Shown here: one piece after another, positions 44,285-53,176 of the stretch
Position numbering within the stretch: the first letter of the stretch is position 1
Layout of the letters: each line of letters begins with the position of its first letter
Source: Stenotrophomonas maltophilia
GTDB lineage: Bacteria; Pseudomonadota; Gammaproteobacteria; Xanthomonadales; Xanthomonadaceae
Direction of reading: 5' to 3'
Assembly: GCA_002363385.1 (NCBI GenBank)
Contig: DEVL01000006.1
Coordinates: 186,001-250,000, forward strand
DNA: 64,000 nt
Position numbers and translations under genes: made by a program
Notes under the pieces: model-generated
Told to the model about the DNA's origin: nothing
The model's database searches: none
The model's input: only the letters and a program-made list of their open reading frames with translations

Positions 44285-45178
44285 TCAGGCGGCCCGCGAC
44301 TGCAGACGCAGTCGCTGGAAATAGACGTCTTCCAGATCGGGCGCCACGGCCGCGAAGCCGTCGCCGGGATCGGTCGCGCTGTGTACGTGGATCACCGGCC
44401 GGCCACCGACCAGGCGCGTGGACAGCACCACATGGTTGGCCTCATAGGCGGGCAGTTCGGCAACGTCCACCTGCTTGCGCCAGACCTGGTGCTGCAGGGC
44501 GTCGATCGCGTCGCTGGGCTTGCCCGTCAACAGCACCTGTCCCTTGTTCATGATGGCCATGTTCGGGCACAGGTCGGTGACATCTTCCACGATGTGCGTG
44601 GACAGGATCACCGCGACGTTCTCGCCGATCGCCGCGAGCAGGTTGAGGAACCGGTTGCGCTCTTCCGGGTCCAGGCCAGCGGTGGGCTCATCGACGATCA
44701 CCAGGCGCGGATCGCCGAGCAGCGCCTGCGCGATGCCGAAGCGCTGGCGCATGCCGCCGGAGTAAGTGCCGAGCTTGCGCTTGCGGGCATCCCACAGGTT
44801 GACCTGCTGCAGCAACGCCTCGACCACCTCACGGCGCTGGCCCTTCTGGGTGATGCCCTTGAGCACCGCGAAATGATTGAGCAGGTCCAGCGCGCTGACC
44901 TTGGGATACACGCCGAAGTCCTGCGGCAGGTAGCCCAGCCGGCGCCGCACCGCATCCTTGTCGCGCAGCACGTCGATGGCCGCCTCACCGGGAATCGACA
45001 GCGTCGCCGAGCCGCTGTCGGCCTCCTGCAGGGTGGACAGCGTGCGCATCAGCGAGGACTTGCCGGCGCCGTTGGGCCCCAGCAGACCGAACATGCCGCG
45101 GGGCACATCGAGCGTCACACCGGCAAGGGCATGGACACCATTGGCGTACGTTTTGGACAGCGCGCGGATCTCAAGCAT
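44285..45178 (-). CDS. ABC transporter ATP-binding protein (partner of permease/M1 fusion)
   Basis: 297 residues. Walker A is GPNGAGKSS (34-42), the signature TYSGGMRQRFGIAQALLGDPRLVIVDEP spans Walker B, and AGLDPEERNR follows; it is of the ABC-2 drug/peptide exporter class (CcmA-like). The C-terminal 80 residues are a typical ABC-2 ATPase extension. With the permease/M1 fusion 13 nt downstream it makes a complete transporter. Confidence 0.94.
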   Translation of the reverse strand: MLEIRALSKTYANGVHALAGVTLDVPRGMFGLLGPNGAGKSSLMRTLSTLQEADSGSATLSIPGEAAIDVLRDKDAVRRRLGYLPQDFGVYPKVSALDLLNHFAVLKGITQKGQRREVVEALLQQVNLWDARKRKLGTYSGGMRQRFGIAQALLGDPRLVIVDEPTAGLDPEERNRFLNLLAAIGENVAVILSTHIVEDVTDLCPNMAIMNKGQVLLTGKPSDAIDALQHQVWRKQVDVAELPAYEANHVVLSTRLVGGRPVIHVHSATDPGDGFAAVAPDLEDVYFQRLRLQSRAA

Positions 45179-45245
45179 GTGGCCACTTCCCCGGGGAGAT
45201 GACTCGGTTATCCGCCCTGTTCAGGTAAGCCGCATCCGCCGTAAG

Positions 45246-45662
45246 TCATGGGTGCTTCTGGGTGCCTGTGCGCCAGCGACCGGCCAGCCATGACACGCCC
45301 ACGCAGCCTGCCACCACCAGCAGCCAGCCGGATGCGGTCGGCCCGGCGCTGTGCTTGATCGCTCCCCACCACGCAGGGCCGAACATCGCCCCGATGGCCA
45401 GTACGGCGAGTGCCAACAAGGCCAGCAATACCCGTGACACCCAACGCTCTATCCCGGCGTCATGCCGGGCAATGCGCAGCGTGACATCACGGGCGAAGCG
45501 CATCGGCGGCCCACTTTGTGGAGCCGAAGCGATCGCCTGGGCGATGCGCAGGTAGTCGATGGCGTCCGGTGCAGCGCGTTGGCCGCTGAGGGCGGCGCGC
45601 AGCGCATCCTCCTGGGCCTGCCATTCCTCGGGATCGATGCGGGGATCGTCTGCGCTGCTCAT
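45246..45662 (-). CDS. Two-segment membrane protein, possible anti-sigma factor
   Basis: 138 residues. About 75 charged, soluble residues (DPEEWQAQEDALRAALSGQ...) are followed by two membrane segments (about 81-102 and 116-132). It overlaps the sigma factor gene by 4 nt (ATGA). Position and topology fit an anti-sigma factor, but there is no zinc-binding H-x3-C-x2-C motif, so this is inference. Confidence 0.7.
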   Translation of the reverse strand: MSSADDPRIDPEEWQAQEDALRAALSGQRAAPDAIDYLRIAQAIASAPQSGPPMRFARDVTLRIARHDAGIERWVSRVLLALLALAVLAIGAMFGPAWWGAIKHSAGPTASGWLLVVAGCVGVSWLAGRWRTGTQKHP

Positions 45663-46258
45663 GCGGGCACTCCAATGCGGGATTCAAGCAGTTCGCGCAG
45701 CCGCTTGCGACTGCGGAACAGGTGACTCTTGATGGTGCCTTCGGCCAGGTCGGTGAGGGTAGCGATCTCGGCGATGGAGATCTCTTCGAGATGATAGAGC
45801 GTGAGCAGGGTGCGCTGCAGCGGGGGCAGGGCATCGATCGCCGCATGCAGGTGCGCGTTGATGTCCTGCTCGCTGGTACGTGCTTCCAGATCGATGCCAT
45901 CGCCGATCTGTTCGATCAATGCGGTGCCGTCCTCGCCCATGGTGTTCTCCACCAGCGGAATGCGGCGCCGCTCCAGGTGGCGCTTGGCGATCGAATAGGC
46001 GACCTGCGCCACCCAGGACTTCAACGCGCTTTCACCGCGGTACTGATGCAGCGTCTGATGGATGCGAAGGAACGCTTCCTGACACAGCTCGCGGGTGTCG
46101 TCGGGGTGGCGGACCATGCGGTCGACGACGCGCCAGCACAGTCCCTGATAGTCGCGCACCAGCTGCTCGAACGCGCCGGGCTGTCGCGACAGAATGGCAG
46201 CGACCAGTGCACGGTCGGCGTCGAGACACTCAGCAGGGGAGGGCGGTGGCGTACGCAT
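45659..46258 (-). CDS. ECF-type RNA polymerase sigma factor
   Basis: 199 residues from the ATG at 46258. Region 2 is YQGLCWRVVDRMVRHPDDTRELCQEAFLRIHQTLHQYRGESALKSWVAQVAYSIAKRHLERRR, and region 4 is ALPPLQRTLLTLYHLEEISIAEIATLTDLAEGTIKSHLFRSRKRL with a clear helix-turn-helix. There is no region 3, so it is a group 4 (ECF) factor. The operon continues with a membrane protein, an ABC ATPase and the permease/M1 fusion, so it may control its own operon. The inducing signal is unknown. Confidence 0.92.
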   Translation of the reverse strand: MRTPPPSPAECLDADRALVAAILSRQPGAFEQLVRDYQGLCWRVVDRMVRHPDDTRELCQEAFLRIHQTLHQYRGESALKSWVAQVAYSIAKRHLERRRIPLVENTMGEDGTALIEQIGDGIDLEARTSEQDINAHLHAAIDALPPLQRTLLTLYHLEEISIAEIATLTDLAEGTIKSHLFRSRKRLRELLESRIGVPA

Positions 46259-46370
46259 CACCCTAGGGATACGTCGAGTGCGGCATCGGTTGCAACCACC
46301 TTGTGTGCAACCGATCCTGCCCTGGCCGTATCTCAGTGGACAAGCCCCTCCTCAACGGAACGTACGCATC

Positions 46371-46697
46371 ATGGATTACAACCTGATTCTTCCCGTCGTC
46401 CTGATCCTCGGCATCGTGTATGCCATCAAGAGCGTGGTCGATGGTCACACGCGCCGTCGGATCGTTGAAGCCCGCGGCTCGGAAGAGCTGGTGCGCTCGC
46501 TCCTGGCCGGCGACACCACCAAGCGGCGGCTGGCCTCACTGCATTGGGGCTGCGTGTTGCTGACCCTGGCCCTGGGATTCGGCCTGGTCGATCTGCTCGG
46601 TATCGACCGGGTCACGCCTGGCGCCATCGCCCTGCTGCTCGGTGCGACCGGGCTGGGCAACGTGGTGTACTTCGTGCTGGATCGTCGCCTGAAGTAA
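46371..46697 (+). CDS. Small membrane protein of unknown function
   Basis: 108 residues with three hydrophobic stretches (about 4-20, 61-80 and 84-102). Not recognised. The start at 46371 has AACGGAAC upstream, weak as a ribosome site. It is divergent from the sigma factor gene across 112 bases and convergent with the LacI regulator. Confidence 0.7.
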   Translation: MDYNLILPVVLILGIVYAIKSVVDGHTRRRIVEARGSEELVRSLLAGDTTKRRLASLHWGCVLLTLALGFGLVDLLGIDRVTPGAIALLLGATGLGNVVYFVLDRRLK

Positions 46698-46714
46698 GGC
46701 TGCGCGCGCGTCGC

Positions 46715-47746
46715 TCAGCCGCGCAGCGAGGAGTCCCGCAGCACCTGTTTCACCGCGATGCTCTGGCCCTCCACCGGCTGACCCTCGATCAGTGCCAGCA
46801 GCTTTTCCACCAGCAGGTGCCCGGCCTGCTTGGTGTCCTGCTGCACGGTGGACAGCGGCGGGGAGACCGAGGCGGCCAGTGGAATGTCATCGAAGCCGGT
46901 GACCGCCACGTCCTCCGGCACGCGCAGACCATGCTCGCGCAGGGCGCGCATCGCACCGATCGCGATCAGGTCGCTGGCCGCGCACAGCCCATCGATACGC
47001 TCACCGCGCGCCAGCAGCGCCTGGCAGGCATCGAAGCCGGACTGCTCGGTGGTGATCGCATCGTGCTGCAGCGAGGGCTCGGCGGTGAGGCCTCGCGCCC
47101 GCATCGCTTCGACGTGGCCGCGATAGCGCTGCTCGAACTCAGGATAGTGGCTGGAAGCGTGGCCGACGAAGGCGATTCGGCGGCAGCCCTGGTCGAGCAG
47201 GTGGGCGGTGATGTCGAAGCCGCCCTGGAAGTTGTCGCTGCCGATCGAGACACCGGGCTGGTCGGGCAGGGAAGCGCCCCAGCGCACGAAGTGGGTGCCC
47301 TGCTCGACCAGCCGCTGCAGCCGCTCGCGCGACTCGTGGTAGTCACCATAGCCCAGCAGGATGATGCCGTCGGCCTTGTTGCTGTCCTCGTAATCGGCCT
47401 GCCAGTCGGTGGACAACTGCTGGAAGGAGACCAGCAGGTCATAACCGCGCAGCGCGCAGGCCCGCGTGATCGAGCCGAGCATGGCGTGGAAGAAGGGGTT
47501 GATCAGCGAATCGTCATTGGTGGGGTCCTCGAAGAACAGCAGGGCCAGCGTGCCGGCGTTGCGCAGGCGCAGGCTGGAGGCGTTCTTGTCGACCTTGTAG
47601 TTCAGCTCCCGGGCGATGGCCAGGATCCGCTGCCGGGTTTCGGCGTTGACCATCGGGCTGCCGCGCAGCGCCCGCGACACCGTGGGCTGGGAGACGCCGG
47701 CCAGGTGGGCGATATCGAGGGAGGTGGCTTTACCGCGGATGGTCAT
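46715..47746 (-). CDS. LacI-family regulator, likely of maltodextrin genes
   Basis: 343 residues. The DNA-binding domain is TSLDIAHLAGVSQPTVSRALRGSPMVNAETRQRI (about 8-41) with a hinge helix NKNASSLRLRNAG-like region, followed by a periplasmic-binding-protein fold (ALLFFEDPTNDDSLINPFFHAMLGSI ... GLCAASDLIAIGAMRALREHGLRVPEDVAVTGFDDIPLAASVSPPLSTV). It should respond to a sugar. No sugar gene is adjacent; the maltodextrin locus 7 kb away has three matching operators without a local regulator, so it is a reasonable but unproven candidate. Confidence 0.9.
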   Translation of the reverse strand: MTIRGKATSLDIAHLAGVSQPTVSRALRGSPMVNAETRQRILAIARELNYKVDKNASSLRLRNAGTLALLFFEDPTNDDSLINPFFHAMLGSITRACALRGYDLLVSFQQLSTDWQADYEDSNKADGIILLGYGDYHESRERLQRLVEQGTHFVRWGASLPDQPGVSIGSDNFQGGFDITAHLLDQGCRRIAFVGHASSHYPEFEQRYRGHVEAMRARGLTAEPSLQHDAITTEQSGFDACQALLARGERIDGLCAASDLIAIGAMRALREHGLRVPEDVAVTGFDDIPLAASVSPPLSTVQQDTKQAGHLLVEKLLALIEGQPVEGQSIAVKQVLRDSSLRG

Positions 47747-48058
47747 TTCAGCAGGGGGTGAGGCAGTGAAGGGACATCATGCCATGCGCCGCCAAGGCGG
47801 GGCCGGGTAGGGCGCCGGGCGGGCAGCCAGTGGCCTGCAGCCCTGGGACGGAACCGCCGTCACCGTTGCGGCATATGGCTCGAGCAGGTTTCCGGTCGCT
47901 TCCGGCCGGAATTCCGACAGGGTCGGGGACGGCGGCGATGATAAGATGGTGCAATCTGGATCCCCCCAATTTTCCCAAGGGCGGCCCGGCAGATCTGCAC
48001 CCCGCACAGGGCTGTGATATGACTGCGGCCTGCCCTCGGACAACGGAAGAGCAACCCT
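47747..48058. other. Intergenic region upstream of ssb
   Basis: 312 bases between the divergent lacI-type gene and ssb. It must hold both promoters. A weak TAAGAT-type -10 stands near 47940-47950; no LexA box or ATACGTAT operator is present. No coding region recognised. Confidence 0.5.
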
Positions 48059-48592
48059 ATGGCGCGCGGCATCAATAAAGTCATCCTGGTCGGCAACCTC
48101 GGCAACGACCCGGACGTGAAGTACACCCAGGGCGGTATGGCGATCACCCGCATCAGCCTGGCCACCACCAGCGTCCGCAAGGACAAGGATGGCAACCAGC
48201 AGGAGCGTACCGAATGGCACCGCGTGGTGTTCTTCGGCAAGCTCGGCGAGATCGCCGGTGAATACCTGCGCAAGGGCAGCTCGGTCTACGTCGAAGGCAG
48301 CCTGCGTTACGACAAGTACACCGGCCAGGACGGCGTGGAGAAATACTCCACCGACATCATCGCCGATGAGATGCAGATGCTTGGCGGCCGTGAAGGCGGC
48401 GGTGGCGGTGGTGGCGGCGAACGTCCGCAGCGCCAGCAGGCCCCGCGTCAGGAGTATGGCGGTGGTGGCGGCGGTGGTGGTCAGCGCGGTGGTGGTGGTG
48501 GTGGCTACGGTCAGCAGCGTCCGCAGCAGCAGGCTCCGCAGCAGTCCGCTCCGCCGATGGACGACTTCGCGGATGACGACATTCCGTTCTGA
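48059..48592 (+). CDS. ssb: Single-stranded DNA-binding protein
   Basis: 177 residues. The OB-fold domain covers about 1-110 (ARGINKVILVGNLGNDPDVKYTQGGMAITRISLATT, QERTEWHRVVFFGKLGEIAGEYLRKGSSVYVEGSLRY). A Gly/Gln-rich linker (about 113-165) ends in the acidic tip MDDFADDDIPF that recruits replication and repair partners. This is the main chromosomal SSB. A strong terminator follows. Confidence 0.97.
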   Translation: MARGINKVILVGNLGNDPDVKYTQGGMAITRISLATTSVRKDKDGNQQERTEWHRVVFFGKLGEIAGEYLRKGSSVYVEGSLRYDKYTGQDGVEKYSTDIIADEMQMLGGREGGGGGGGGERPQRQQAPRQEYGGGGGGGGQRGGGGGGYGQQRPQQQAPQQSAPPMDDFADDDIPF

Positions 48593-48619
48593 TTTCTGAT
48601 TTTTACGGATGCAAACAGA

Positions 48620-48660
48620 AACCCCGGTAAGCCCCTGTGCTTGCCGGGGTTTTTCTTTTC
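48620..48660 (+). terminator. Rho-independent terminator of ssb
   Basis: Stem AACCCCGGTAAGC / GCTTGCCGGGGTT with a CCCTGT-type loop, followed by TTTTCTTTTC, 27 bases after the ssb stop. Confidence 0.9.
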
Positions 48661-48743
48661 TGCACAGGACGTTCTGGTCTGGCGTCGGTCTTCTGTCTCT
48701 GGTCGTGGCACGACGGGGCACAACTCAAGGAAGGAGTGACGGC

Positions 48744-49037
48744 ATGCGGCTGACGGACCAGGAACTCAAGCACGTGCTCGATGTCGACTGGGGAATGCGG
48801 TTCTGGCGCTGGTTCCGCTGGGTGCTGCTGGTCATCCTGGCCGTGGCCGCGACCGGGGGTTACACCGGTCTGATGAAGCAGGCACCGAATGCGTGGCTGA
48901 TCGCCGGCGCGGTCTATCTGCTGGTCGCCTGGCCGGGGCTCTGCCGCGCGTATGTCTATCGCTCGCTGCGCCGCATGATCGAGGCCGATCCGGAGGCGCG
49001 CGAGCAGCTGCGCCAGGCGATGCATCGCCGACGATGA
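48744..49037 (+). CDS. Small two-segment membrane protein
   Basis: 97 residues from the ATG at 48744, with AAGGAG eight bases upstream. Two hydrophobic stretches (about 24-41 and 51-66) flank a short loop; the C-terminus is basic (RQAMHRRR). Not recognised. It precedes the glycoside locus but ends before that locus's promoter, so it is probably separate. Confidence 0.7.
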   Translation: MRLTDQELKHVLDVDWGMRFWRWFRWVLLVILAVAATGGYTGLMKQAPNAWLIAGAVYLLVAWPGLCRAYVYRSLRRMIEADPEAREQLRQAMHRRR

Positions 49038-49106
49038 GCGGGTGCCTGCGGGCGACAGCCATCACGCGCATTGTGCCCCGCAACATACGTTTTCGTGCAC
49101 CGCGTC

Positions 49107-49136
49107 TTGCAAAAAAATCCGTTCCTCCTCTATGGT
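49107..49136 (+). promoter_or_regulatory. Putative promoter of the plus-strand 3-keto-glycoside operon
   Basis: TTGCAA (49107-49112), 18-base spacer, TATGGT (49131-49136). The last T of the -10 is the first base of the TGCAATCGATTGCA operator. Confidence 0.55.
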
Positions 49137-49149
49137 GCAATCGATTGCA
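49136..49149. promoter_or_regulatory. LacI-type operator, copy 1 (TGCAATCGATTGCA)
   Basis: Perfect 14-bp palindrome covering the transcription start region of the plus-strand operon. An identical copy stands at 57828-57841 beside the LacI regulator gene, at the same phase to a -10 hexamer. Repression by that regulator is inferred. Confidence 0.8.
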
Positions 49150-49198
49150 TTGCAACGGATCGTCAGCGTTTGATACCGGTTGGGAGGCCGGAAGACGG

Positions 49199-50101
49199 AT
49201 GTCCATCCATTCGATCAGACCGGCGCCGGTGTCGGGGCCGGGGCTCACGCGGCGCGATGCACTGCGCCTGGCGGCCGCCGCGAGCCTTGGGTTGGGTGCT
49301 GCGGGCGTGCTGCCGGCGTTTGCCGCGGCCGCACCGCTCAAAGGCAACCTGAAGCACGCCGTCGCCCGCTGGACCTTTCCGCAGCAGTCGGTCGCGCAAC
49401 TGTGCAGGACAGTGAAGGACATCGGGTTCGCCGCCATCGATCTGGTCGGCCCGGAGGACTGGCCCACGCTGAAGGCCCATGGCGTGGACAGCTCGATGTG
49501 CAACGGCGCGGAGCTGGGCCTGACCCAGGGCTTTGCCGGCCGCGAGTTCCATGACCAACTGGTGGAGCGCTACACGCGCCACATCGATCTGGTGGCCGAT
49601 GCCGGCTACCGCAACCTCATCTGCTTCTCCGGCAATCGCAACGGCATGGACCCCGAGGAAGGCATGGCCCATGCCGAAGCGGGGCTCAAGCGCATCCTGC
49701 GGCACGCCGAGAAACGCAACGTCGTGCTGGTGATGGAGCTGCTGAACTCCAAGGTCGATCACCTCGACTACCTGTGCGACACCTCCGCATGGGGCGTGGC
49801 GCTGTGCGAGCGACTCGGCTCGGACCACTTCGGCCTGCTCTACGACATCTATCACATGCAGATCATGGAGGGCGACATCATCGCCACCATTGGCAGGCAT
49901 CACGACTGCTTCAAGCATTACCACACCGCGGGGGTGCCTGGCCGACACGAGATCGGAGACCAGCAGGAACTCAACTACCCCGCCATCTGTCGCGCGATCC
50001 GCGACACCGGTTTCGATGGGTATCTGGCGCAGGAATTCATGCCTGCCTCTCCAGATCCCACCGGCTCGCTTCGCGAGGCCATCCGCCTCTGCGACGTCTG
50101 A
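49199..50101 (+). CDS. Tat-exported sugar isomerase/epimerase-fold protein (hydroxypyruvate isomerase-like)
   Basis: 300 residues. A twin-arginine signal (LTRRDALRLAAAASLGLGAAG, RR at 18-19) implies folded export to the periplasm. The rest is a TIM barrel of the AP-endonuclease-2/xylose isomerase-like superfamily, with the metal residues visible in VMELLNSKVDH, YDIYHMQIMEGD, KHYHTAGVPGRHEIGD and AQEFMP. A phosphosugar or hydroxypyruvate isomerase would not be exported; in this locus an eliminase or isomerase acting on 3-keto-glycosides is more likely (inference). First gene of the operon; GGGAGG precedes the ATG by about a dozen bases. Confidence 0.88.
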   Translation: MSIHSIRPAPVSGPGLTRRDALRLAAAASLGLGAAGVLPAFAAAAPLKGNLKHAVARWTFPQQSVAQLCRTVKDIGFAAIDLVGPEDWPTLKAHGVDSSMCNGAELGLTQGFAGREFHDQLVERYTRHIDLVADAGYRNLICFSGNRNGMDPEEGMAHAEAGLKRILRHAEKRNVVLVMELLNSKVDHLDYLCDTSAWGVALCERLGSDHFGLLYDIYHMQIMEGDIIATIGRHHDCFKHYHTAGVPGRHEIGDQQELNYPAICRAIRDTGFDGYLAQEFMPASPDPTGSLREAIRLCDV

Positions 50102-50127
50102 AACGATATCCACCAGGTGAAAAATCC

Positions 50128-51813
50128 ATGGCAGACAATCATTACGACGCGATCGTCGTTGGCTCGGGAATCAGTGGCGGTTGGGCAGCGAAGGAACTGA
50201 CCGAGAAGGGCCTCAAGGTGCTGATGCTGGAACGCGGCCGCAACATCGAGCACGTGAAGGACTACGTCAACGCGATGAAGGAGCCGTGGGACTTCCCGCA
50301 CCGCAACCGGCCAACCCAGGCGATGAAGGCCGCCTTCCCGGTGCTGATGCGCGATTACGCGCTGGCCGAGAACCTCCAGGGCATGTGGGCCGACGAACAG
50401 GAATCGCCCTACATCGAGACCAAGCGCTTCGACTGGTTCCGCGGCTATCACGTCGGCGGGCGTTCGCTGATGTGGGGCCGGCAGAGCTATCGCTTCTCCG
50501 ACCTGGATTTCGAGGCGAACCTCAAGGACGGCATCGCCACCGATTGGCCAATCCGGTACGCCGACATCGCACCCTGGTACGACCATGTGGAGAAGTTTGC
50601 CGGCATCGCCGGTACCCGCGAAGGGCTGGACGTGCTGCCGGACGGTCAGTTCCTGCCGCCGATCCCGCTCAATATCGTCGAGAAGGACGTGGCCGCGCGG
50701 ATCAGGAAGGCCTTCGGCGGAACACGGCACATGATCCACTCGCGCACCGCCAACATCACCCAGCCATTGCCCGAGCAGGGTCGGGTCAACTGCCAGTACC
50801 GCAACAAGTGCGTCCTCGGCTGTCCCTTCGGTGCGTATTTCTCGACACAGGCGGCAACGCTGCCGGCGGCCATGAAGACGGGCAACCTGACCTTGCGGCC
50901 GTTCTCGATCGTCAAGGAAGTGCTCTACGACAAGGACCGCAAGCGTGCGCGCGGGGTGGAGGTCATCGATGCGGAGACGGGTCAGACCTATGAGTACACG
51001 GCCAAGGTCATCTTCCTCAACGCGTCCTCCTTCAACTCGACCTGGCTGCTGATGAACTCGGCCACCGATGTGTGGGAGGGTGGGCTGGGCGCGTCGTCGG
51101 GCGAGCTGGGCCACAACGTAATGGACCATCATTTCGGTGCGGGCGCCTCGGGCCGGGTCGAGGGCTATGAGGACAAGTACTACTTCGGCCGTCGTCCCTG
51201 CGGCTTCTACATTCCCCGCTTCCGCAACGTCGCCGAGGAAAAACGCGGCTACCTGCGTGGCTTCGGCTACCAGGGCGGGGCCAGCCGCACGGGGTGGTCG
51301 CGCGAGATCGCCGAGCTGAACATCGGTGCCAACCTGAAGGAGGCGCTGACCGTGCCCGGTGACTGGCGCATCGGCATGACCGGCTTCGGTGAAATGCTGC
51401 CGCACCACGACAACACGATCCGCCTGGACAGGGACCGCAAGGACAAGTGGGGACTACCGGTGCTGGCGATGGATGTCTCCATGCGTGCCAACGAACTGGC
51501 CATGCGCAAGGACATGGCCGCCGATGCCGCCGAGATGCTCGAGGCCGCCGGCGTCAAGGACGTGGAGATGCATGACAATGACTACGCTCCCGGCAAGGGC
51601 ATCCACGAAATGGGGACCGCGCGCATGGGGCGTGACCGCAGGACGTCCGTGCTGAACCAGCACAACCAGGTCTGGGATGCACCCAACGTCTATGTGACCG
51701 ACGGTGCCTGCATGACCTCCAGCGCCTGCGTGAATCCTTCGCTGACCTACATGGCGCTGACGGCCCGGGCTGCCGACCATGCCGTGCGCGAACTGAAAGC
51801 GGGGAATCTCTGA
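50128..51813 (+). CDS. GMC-family FAD dehydrogenase, large subunit (glucoside 3-dehydrogenase/FAD-glucose dehydrogenase type)
   Basis: 561 residues. FAD is bound by VVGSGISGGWAAKEL (10-24). The catalytic pair is H493 (GIHEMGTARMG) and N536 (ACVNPSLTYMAL). C222, C228 and C232 form a C-x5-C-x3-C motif, the position and spacing of the [3Fe-4S] ligands in Burkholderia FAD-glucose dehydrogenase, so electrons can leave to a cytochrome. It has no signal peptide of its own; the next gene's product carries a Tat signal and would export it as a complex. The same enzyme type oxidises C3 of glucosides in Agrobacterium, Halomonas and Stenotrophomonas. Exact substrate unknown. Confidence 0.93.
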   Translation: MADNHYDAIVVGSGISGGWAAKELTEKGLKVLMLERGRNIEHVKDYVNAMKEPWDFPHRNRPTQAMKAAFPVLMRDYALAENLQGMWADEQESPYIETKRFDWFRGYHVGGRSLMWGRQSYRFSDLDFEANLKDGIATDWPIRYADIAPWYDHVEKFAGIAGTREGLDVLPDGQFLPPIPLNIVEKDVAARIRKAFGGTRHMIHSRTANITQPLPEQGRVNCQYRNKCVLGCPFGAYFSTQAATLPAAMKTGNLTLRPFSIVKEVLYDKDRKRARGVEVIDAETGQTYEYTAKVIFLNASSFNSTWLLMNSATDVWEGGLGASSGELGHNVMDHHFGAGASGRVEGYEDKYYFGRRPCGFYIPRFRNVAEEKRGYLRGFGYQGGASRTGWSREIAELNIGANLKEALTVPGDWRIGMTGFGEMLPHHDNTIRLDRDRKDKWGLPVLAMDVSMRANELAMRKDMAADAAEMLEAAGVKDVEMHDNDYAPGKGIHEMGTARMGRDRRTSVLNQHNQVWDAPNVYVTDGACMTSSACVNPSLTYMALTARAADHAVRELKAGNL

Positions 51814-52388
51814 TGGATCGCCGCGAACTGTTGAAGATGATCGTCGCCGCCACCGGCGCGGCACTGGTTGGCCTGCCCGCGCTGGGCCAGGCACAGGTTC
51901 AGGCCACAGGAGCGAAGACGCCGTTCTCCGATGCCGATGTCGGCACGCTGGATGAGATTGCAGAGACCATTCTGCCGCGGACGAAGACGCCTGGAGCGAA
52001 GGACGCCGCCACTGGCTTGTTCATGGCGACGTTCGTCAGCGACTGCTACACCGCCCGGCAGCAGGCGACGTTCCGCGCCGGCCTGGCCGATATCGACAAA
52101 CGCGCGGGCGGCCGCTTCGTTTCACTTGCGCCGCAGGCGCGCACCGAACTGCTGCGCGCGCTGGATGCAGAGGCCAGGAAACACGCGGTCGAGGTGACCG
52201 AAACCGGCACCGCCGAAGCAGGAGAGCCCATGCCGCACTACTTCACGATGCTCAAGCAGCTGACCATCTTCGGCTTCTTCACCTCCAAGGTCGGCGCGAC
52301 CGAGGTGCTGCGCTACGTCGCGGTGCCGGGGCGTTACGACGGCGACCTGGCCTATGTTCCCGGCACGCCTGCCTGGGGGACAAGCTGA
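51813..52388 (+). CDS. Gluconate 2-dehydrogenase subunit 3-family protein (Tat-carrying small subunit)
   Basis: 191 residues, overlapping the dehydrogenase stop by one base (TGATG). Tat signal MDRRELLKMIVAATGAALVG (RR at 3-4). The mature part matches the gluconate_2-dh3 fold: FSDADVGTLDEIAETILPRTKTPGAKDAATGLFMATFVSDCY and FTMLKQLTIFGFFTSKVGATEVLRY. Such subunits chaperone the FAD subunit and carry it through the Tat pore. Coupled translation suggests a 1:1 complex. Confidence 0.92.
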   Translation: MDRRELLKMIVAATGAALVGLPALGQAQVQATGAKTPFSDADVGTLDEIAETILPRTKTPGAKDAATGLFMATFVSDCYTARQQATFRAGLADIDKRAGGRFVSLAPQARTELLRALDAEARKHAVEVTETGTAEAGEPMPHYFTMLKQLTIFGFFTSKVGATEVLRYVAVPGRYDGDLAYVPGTPAWGTS

Positions 52389-53146
52389 TGGATCACGCCG
52401 TGAAGATCAGGCCGCTGGTGATCGCCGCCAGCATGCTGGCCGCTGGACCGGCGTTCGCGCAGGCCGGTGCCAGTCCCGCGCGCGATCCAGCGAAGACCGA
52501 GGTATGGACGCCCGTGCCTGCAACCGTCGCCACGCCGCCGGGCAAGGCGCCGTCCGACGCCATCGTGCTGTTCGATGGCAAGGATGTCTCCGCGTGGGAG
52601 TCGGAGCAGGGCGGGCGTGTGCCCTGGACCGTCGCCGACGGCGCCATGACCATCGTGCCGGGCAGTAAGGGCATCCGCACCAGGCAGCGCTTCTGCGATA
52701 TCCAGCTGCATGTCGAGTGGCGCGCACCGGTGGAGACCAAGGGTTTCGACGGCCAGAACCGGGGCAACAGCGGCATCTTCCTGCAGGAACTCTACGAGCT
52801 GCAGGTGCTCGACAGCTACAACAACCCGACCTATGCCAACGGCCAGGCCGGCGCCCTCTACAAGCAGGCCATGCCCCTGGTGAACGCTTCGCGTGCACCC
52901 GGACAGTGGCAGGCCTACGACATTCTCTGGAAGGCGCCGCGCTTCTCGCCGGGCGGCGGGCTTGTGTCGCCTGCGCGCATCACCGTCCTGCACAACGGCG
53001 TGCTGGTGCAGGATGACACAGTGCTGGCGGGCAAGACCGAGTACATCGGCGCGCCCTCGTATTCGCCCCATGCGTGCGCGCCGCTCTACCTGCAGGAACA
53101 TGATTCCAGCGTCAGCTATCGCAATATCTGGGTGCGCGAGCTGTAG
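52388..53146 (+). CDS. Secreted DUF1080 protein (3-keto-disaccharide hydrolase-like)
   Basis: 252 residues, overlapping the previous gene by one base. A signal peptide (about 1-25, AAGPAFAQ) is followed by a concanavalin-like beta-sandwich of the PF06439 family: AIVLFDGKDVSAWES, DIQLHVEWRAP, NRGNSGIFLQELYELQVLDSY, APGQWQAYDILWKAPRF, PLYLQEHDSSVSYRNIWVREL. Members of this family hydrolyse 3-keto-glycosides in Bacteroides. Next to a 3-dehydrogenase this gives a complete oxidise-then-cleave route in the periplasm. Last gene of the plus-strand operon. Confidence 0.9.
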   Translation: MDHAVKIRPLVIAASMLAAGPAFAQAGASPARDPAKTEVWTPVPATVATPPGKAPSDAIVLFDGKDVSAWESEQGGRVPWTVADGAMTIVPGSKGIRTRQRFCDIQLHVEWRAPVETKGFDGQNRGNSGIFLQELYELQVLDSYNNPTYANGQAGALYKQAMPLVNASRAPGQWQAYDILWKAPRFSPGGGLVSPARITVLHNGVLVQDDTVLAGKTEYIGAPSYSPHACAPLYLQEHDSSVSYRNIWVREL

Positions 53147-53153
53147 TGGTACA

Positions 53154-53175
53154 CGGCCGGCGTGGTCGCCGGCCG
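53154..53175. repeat. Palindrome between the two convergent operons
   Basis: CGGCCGGCG / CGCCGGCCG, a 9-bp stem with a TGGT loop, just after the DUF1080 stop and touching the cytochrome c stop region. It has no T-run; it may be a REP-like element or a bidirectional end structure. Confidence 0.5.
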
Positions 53176-53176
53176 C

